Notes under the pieces: generated by a model
What the model saw: the letters and a program-made list of their open reading frames with translations, nothing else
What the model was told of the DNA's origin: nothing
The model's database searches: none
Position numbers and translations under genes: made by a program
In this document: piece by piece, positions 61,963 through 64,000 of the stretch
How the letters are laid out: each line of letters starts with the position of its first letter
Position numbering within the stretch: the stretch's first letter is position 1
Assembly: GCF_004104355.1 (NCBI RefSeq)
Contig: NZ_RJLM01000008.1
Coordinates: 169,434 to 233,433 of the forward strand
Origin: Photobacterium chitinilyticum
Lineage (GTDB): Bacteria > Pseudomonadota > Gammaproteobacteria > Enterobacterales > Vibrionaceae
Direction of reading: 5' to 3'
Length of the DNA: 64,000 nucleotides

Positions 61963-63021
61963 TTATAATAGTGATAATTCCTCTATCTTCTCCACTAATT
62001 TCTCGGCCATGACTTGATGTTCTGAAACAATTGGGTGTCCCATACAGCCTAGATGTTCAGTCATATAATAGTGAGTATGAACATCTTCGATATTTCTGGC
62101 GGCTAGCTGACCTTCCACAGCACTCATTGGTTCACGAAACCAGTCTTTTGAAATCATCAGGATTGGGACATCCCCGTAGCGAGAGCGTTGCTCCAGAATG
62201 AAATCAACATAGGTGTTAACCCACTCATTAAAAAATGCTCCCATATCAGGCCATGGTTCACCTGGCTGTAATGGCGTACTAAAGTCATTGCTCCCCAAAT
62301 TAATAACGACTAAATCCGGATGACGATCTTGATATTCTTCTCCGCCAGTAAATATTGAACCAACTTTGTTCTTATAATGCGGCAAGTTATGATACGGCTC
62401 ACCACCATTCCAATTTCGAACCATCCCCAGGCCGGAATATGCGACCATTGTACGGCTAGCATCCAGCATATCAGCAGTAACAGAGGCATAGGATAAACGA
62501 GCATTTGTCGTATCGATCACCTCGGCAGTCGTACATTCCCGCTTATTTGACTCATTACCATACCCCACAGTTATCGAGTCTCCGTAAAATAAGATATGAG
62601 GCTGCTGATCCCATATTCCCTTGATCTCACCATCGGTCTCAAAACTCTCGATACGGATCATGGCATCATAGTTCTCATTGCGCTTAATGATCTCGACATC
62701 CACTTCTTCCTCATCGGAAAAACTCAGAATTTCATAGTTGGCCAAGCCCGCCGACGTCTTCAAAATATGGCTAAACTCACCATCAACCATGACATCAAAC
62801 TGTGTACCGCGACCATCCAAATTAACGGCTAACCGAGTACCAGAAAATTCAAATTGAATACTCGAACCAGGCCAGCTCAGCTCAACATGTCCTTGACTCC
62901 AATTCTTAGCATGCCTTCCTTCATAGTTAACCCGATAATCTGTTGCTGAAACCGTTGTAGCAAGTGCATTACTACTCAATACCATTGAAGCCATCAAAAC
63001 TGCAGCTCTTGCCAATGACAT
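61963..63021 (-). CDS. Secreted SGNH (CE2-like) esterase
   Basis: 352-aa secreted hydrolase. A signal peptide (about 1-21, ending SSNALA) precedes an N-terminal beta-sandwich domain (about 25-135). An SGNH hydrolase domain follows, with Ser149 in ILFYGDSITVG, block III INLGSNDFSTP and the catalytic His329 region GHPIVSEH. The jelly-roll plus SGNH layout is that of carbohydrate esterase family 2, whose members remove acetyl groups from polysaccharides. Substrate is unknown. It is convergent with the thioesterase and separate from the biosynthetic operon. The 280 bp upstream (63022-63301) holds no recognisable gene or site. Confidence 0.85.
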   Translation of the reverse strand: MSLARAAVLMASMVLSSNALATTVSATDYRVNYEGRHAKNWSQGHVELSWPGSSIQFEFSGTRLAVNLDGRGTQFDVMVDGEFSHILKTSAGLANYEILSFSDEEEVDVEIIKRNENYDAMIRIESFETDGEIKGIWDQQPHILFYGDSITVGYGNESNKRECTTAEVIDTTNARLSYASVTADMLDASRTMVAYSGLGMVRNWNGGEPYHNLPHYKNKVGSIFTGGEEYQDRHPDLVVINLGSNDFSTPLQPGEPWPDMGAFFNEWVNTYVDFILEQRSRYGDVPILMISKDWFREPMSAVEGQLAARNIEDVHTHYYMTEHLGCMGHPIVSEHQVMAEKLVEKIEELSLL

Positions 63022-63301
63022 AGCTGTACCCTCCGTGCGCTGAGTTCCATAAAAAGTGGCAACAAGCTATCAAGATTCCTTTTGACTAACAATTCAGTAG
63101 TTAACGGATATTTACAATATTGAATGTGTTAATTCAAGCATTCGGGCCATCATACAATTATCATGAAACGCTCTTCCTCACACTCATGATTACTGGAAGT
63201 TAATTCAATACCCAGATGGTAACCCGGTTGAATCTGTGTCATTAAAAATAACATTATCAATGTAGAGTAAGCTAATAATGAATACAGCGGCCAATTTCAC
63301 T

Positions 63302-63607
63302 TTATTCTCTAGCGGTACATCCTTCCAACCGAATTTCATCCCACTCCAGCATCGCTTCATCTCCCTTGGTATATAAATAAGTATTACCCTCAATATCACG
63401 ATACTGTGCTCCCGAAGCAGATCTTCTCCTCTCAAGATTTCTTATATTATTCAAATAATGCACTGTTGCAGACTCAGCTGTCGGGTAGGTAAGCGTGAAA
63501 TATTGACCAGCCTGACAATCATATGTGATCTCTGCTGGGAAATAGCTCTTATCTGTTGTACACGCAGTAAGCAGTAACATACTGACTGTCAAATATACCT
63601 TCTGCAT
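63302..63607 (-). CDS. MliC/PliC-type c-type lysozyme inhibitor lipoprotein
   Basis: 101-aa predicted outer-membrane or periplasmic lipoprotein. The signal ends with lipobox LLTAC (Cys16). The mature part has the MliC-family pattern YDCQAGQYFTLTY...SASGAQYRD...YTKGDEAMLEW with two conserved cysteines and the SGxxY motif that inserts into the lysozyme active site. The start at ATG 63607 (MQKVYLTVS) has GAGGGAC upstream and is preferred over an ATG 14 codons earlier. It is monocistronic, between the esterase gene and the tRNA locus. Confidence 0.82.
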   Translation of the reverse strand: MQKVYLTVSMLLLTACTTDKSYFPAEITYDCQAGQYFTLTYPTAESATVHYLNNIRNLERRRSASGAQYRDIEGNTYLYTKGDEAMLEWDEIRLEGCTARE

Positions 63608-63751
63608 ATTATGTCCCTCATCAGGTTTTCTCTTTGATAAGTCTAGCAATAGGTACAGAGGTATGAGCTTAACGGTGTACTAGAAGCGAGAAGTGTATGT
63701 TCACGACTACTCATAACATCAAACGACACCTACCCTGAACGACTTTTCGGT

Positions 63752-63777
63752 GGGACACATTCGATCGCAGAGCGAAC
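63752..63777. repeat. 26-bp repeat, copy 1, next to the tRNA locus
   Basis: GGGACACATTCGATCGCAG plus AGCGAAC matches the copy at 63860-63885 at 22 of 26 positions. It lies downstream of the tRNA operon terminator as read on the - strand. Confidence 0.7.
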
Positions 63778-63796
63778 AAAACATTCAGACGTAAAA

Positions 63797-63822
63797 AAGC
63801 CCGAGTCTTTCGACTCGGGCTT
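63797..63822 (-). terminator. Terminator of the leftward tRNA operon
   Basis: Perfect 11-bp stem AAGCCCGAGTC / GACTCGGGCTT with a 4-nt loop, followed on the - strand by a T-run (AAAAAA at 63793-63798 on +). It is positioned to end a tRNA transcript entering from the right. Confidence 0.9.
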
Positions 63823-63830
63823 AGTATAAA

Positions 63831-63846
63831 TGGCGGAACGGCCGGG
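63831..63846 (-). pseudogene. tRNA 3'-end fragment (degenerate tRNA)
   Basis: TGGCGGAACGGCCGGG matches the 3' acceptor/CCA region of the intact tRNA-Asp (63899-63914) at 14 of 16 positions. The rest of the cloverleaf is not recognisable. Confidence 0.55.
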
Positions 63847-63859
63847 CTTGCATTCAAGC

Positions 63860-63885
63860 GGGACTCATTCGACCGAAGGGCGAAC
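63860..63885. repeat. 26-bp repeat, copy 2, in the tRNA operon spacer
   Basis: GGGACTCATTCGACCGAAG plus GGCGAAC, 22/26 identical to 63752-63777. Together with the tRNA-like fragment it suggests a duplicated tRNA spacer unit. Confidence 0.7.
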
Positions 63886-63898
63886 CCTTCAAATAAAG

Positions 63899-63975
63899 TG
63901 GCGGAGCGGACGGGACTCGAACCCGCGACCCCCGGCGTGACAGGCCGGTATTCTAACCAACTGAACTACCGCTCC
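63899..63975 (-). tRNA. tRNA-Asp (anticodon GTC)
   Basis: 77 nt including the encoded CCA. On the - strand it reads GGAGCGG (acceptor), TAGTTCAGTTGGTTAGA (D arm), anticodon loop CTGTCAC with GTC, and GGGTTCGAGTCCC (T arm), closing with CCGCTCCGCCA. All four stems pair. It is the last intact tRNA of an operon that continues beyond the right edge. Confidence 0.97.
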
Positions 63976-64000
63976 ACACGGTGATAAACAGCTTACTGTT

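Noticed and set aside
63205-63435. 76-aa leftward frame near the lysozyme inhibitor
   Set aside because: It overlaps mliC in another frame, has no SD, and lacks conserved features.
63752-63975. CRISPR array
   Set aside because: There are only two imperfect repeats, tRNA-related sequence, and no spacers or cas genes.

Overview
The window looks like part of a Vibrionaceae chromosome, most plausibly Photobacterium or a close relative. This rests on gene order and on protein matches from memory, not on a search. Housekeeping blocks (gltBD, mtnN-cbiB-like-btuF-TRIC, tyrS, M23 peptidase, erpA, clcA, hemL, rsmC, chiS plus the chitin operon) occur in the combinations familiar from Vibrio and Photobacterium. 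Several enzymes match characterised Vibrio proteins down to residue numbers: ChiS H467/D770, and chitobiose phosphorylase of 801 aa with D492.

Layout. 1-6.8 kb: the tail of one glutamate synthase small subunit, then a complete second gltB-gltD pair. 6.9-10.1 kb: mtnN, a CbiB-like membrane protein, btuF and a TRIC-type channel. 10.2-18.8 kb: tyrS, a murein endopeptidase, erpA, clcA, hemL, a 35-aa membrane peptide, an AI-2E-family membrane protein and rsmC. 19.1-37.5 kb: the chitin-oligosaccharide regulator ChiS, then a ten-gene operon that imports and degrades chitin oligosaccharides (binding protein, two permeases, two ATPases, GH9, glucosamine kinase, GH20, GH94 phosphorylase, phosphohexomutase). 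Its control region holds a CRP-like site, two palindromes and a structured leader.

37.7-61.9 kb: the most interesting part, a roughly 23-kb leftward operon for a hybrid trans-acyltransferase polyketide/non-ribosomal peptide. In transcription order it is a free-standing malonyl acyltransferase; KS-DH-KR-ACP; KS-DH-KR-ACP; KS-carrier-C; two half-ABC exporters; and A-PCP-C-A(Gly)-PCP-partial C. A type II thioesterase is encoded divergently. Read colinearly, two AT-less reducing modules build a conjugated dienoyl chain. A third KS with an altered active-site motif elongates it or passes it on. The terminal C domain of that protein then joins the chain to the amino acid chosen by the first A domain of the NRPS, and glycine follows. 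No integrated release domain is visible; the NRPS ends in what looks like half a condensation domain. I do not recognise the product.

62-64 kb: a secreted SGNH/CE2-like esterase, an MliC-type lysozyme-inhibitor lipoprotein, and the 3' end of a leftward tRNA operon with tRNA-Asp(GTC), a tRNA-derived fragment, a 26-bp repeat pair and a terminator. The accessory block therefore sits between a conserved chitin operon and a tRNA locus. No insertion sequence, integrase or CRISPR array was seen.
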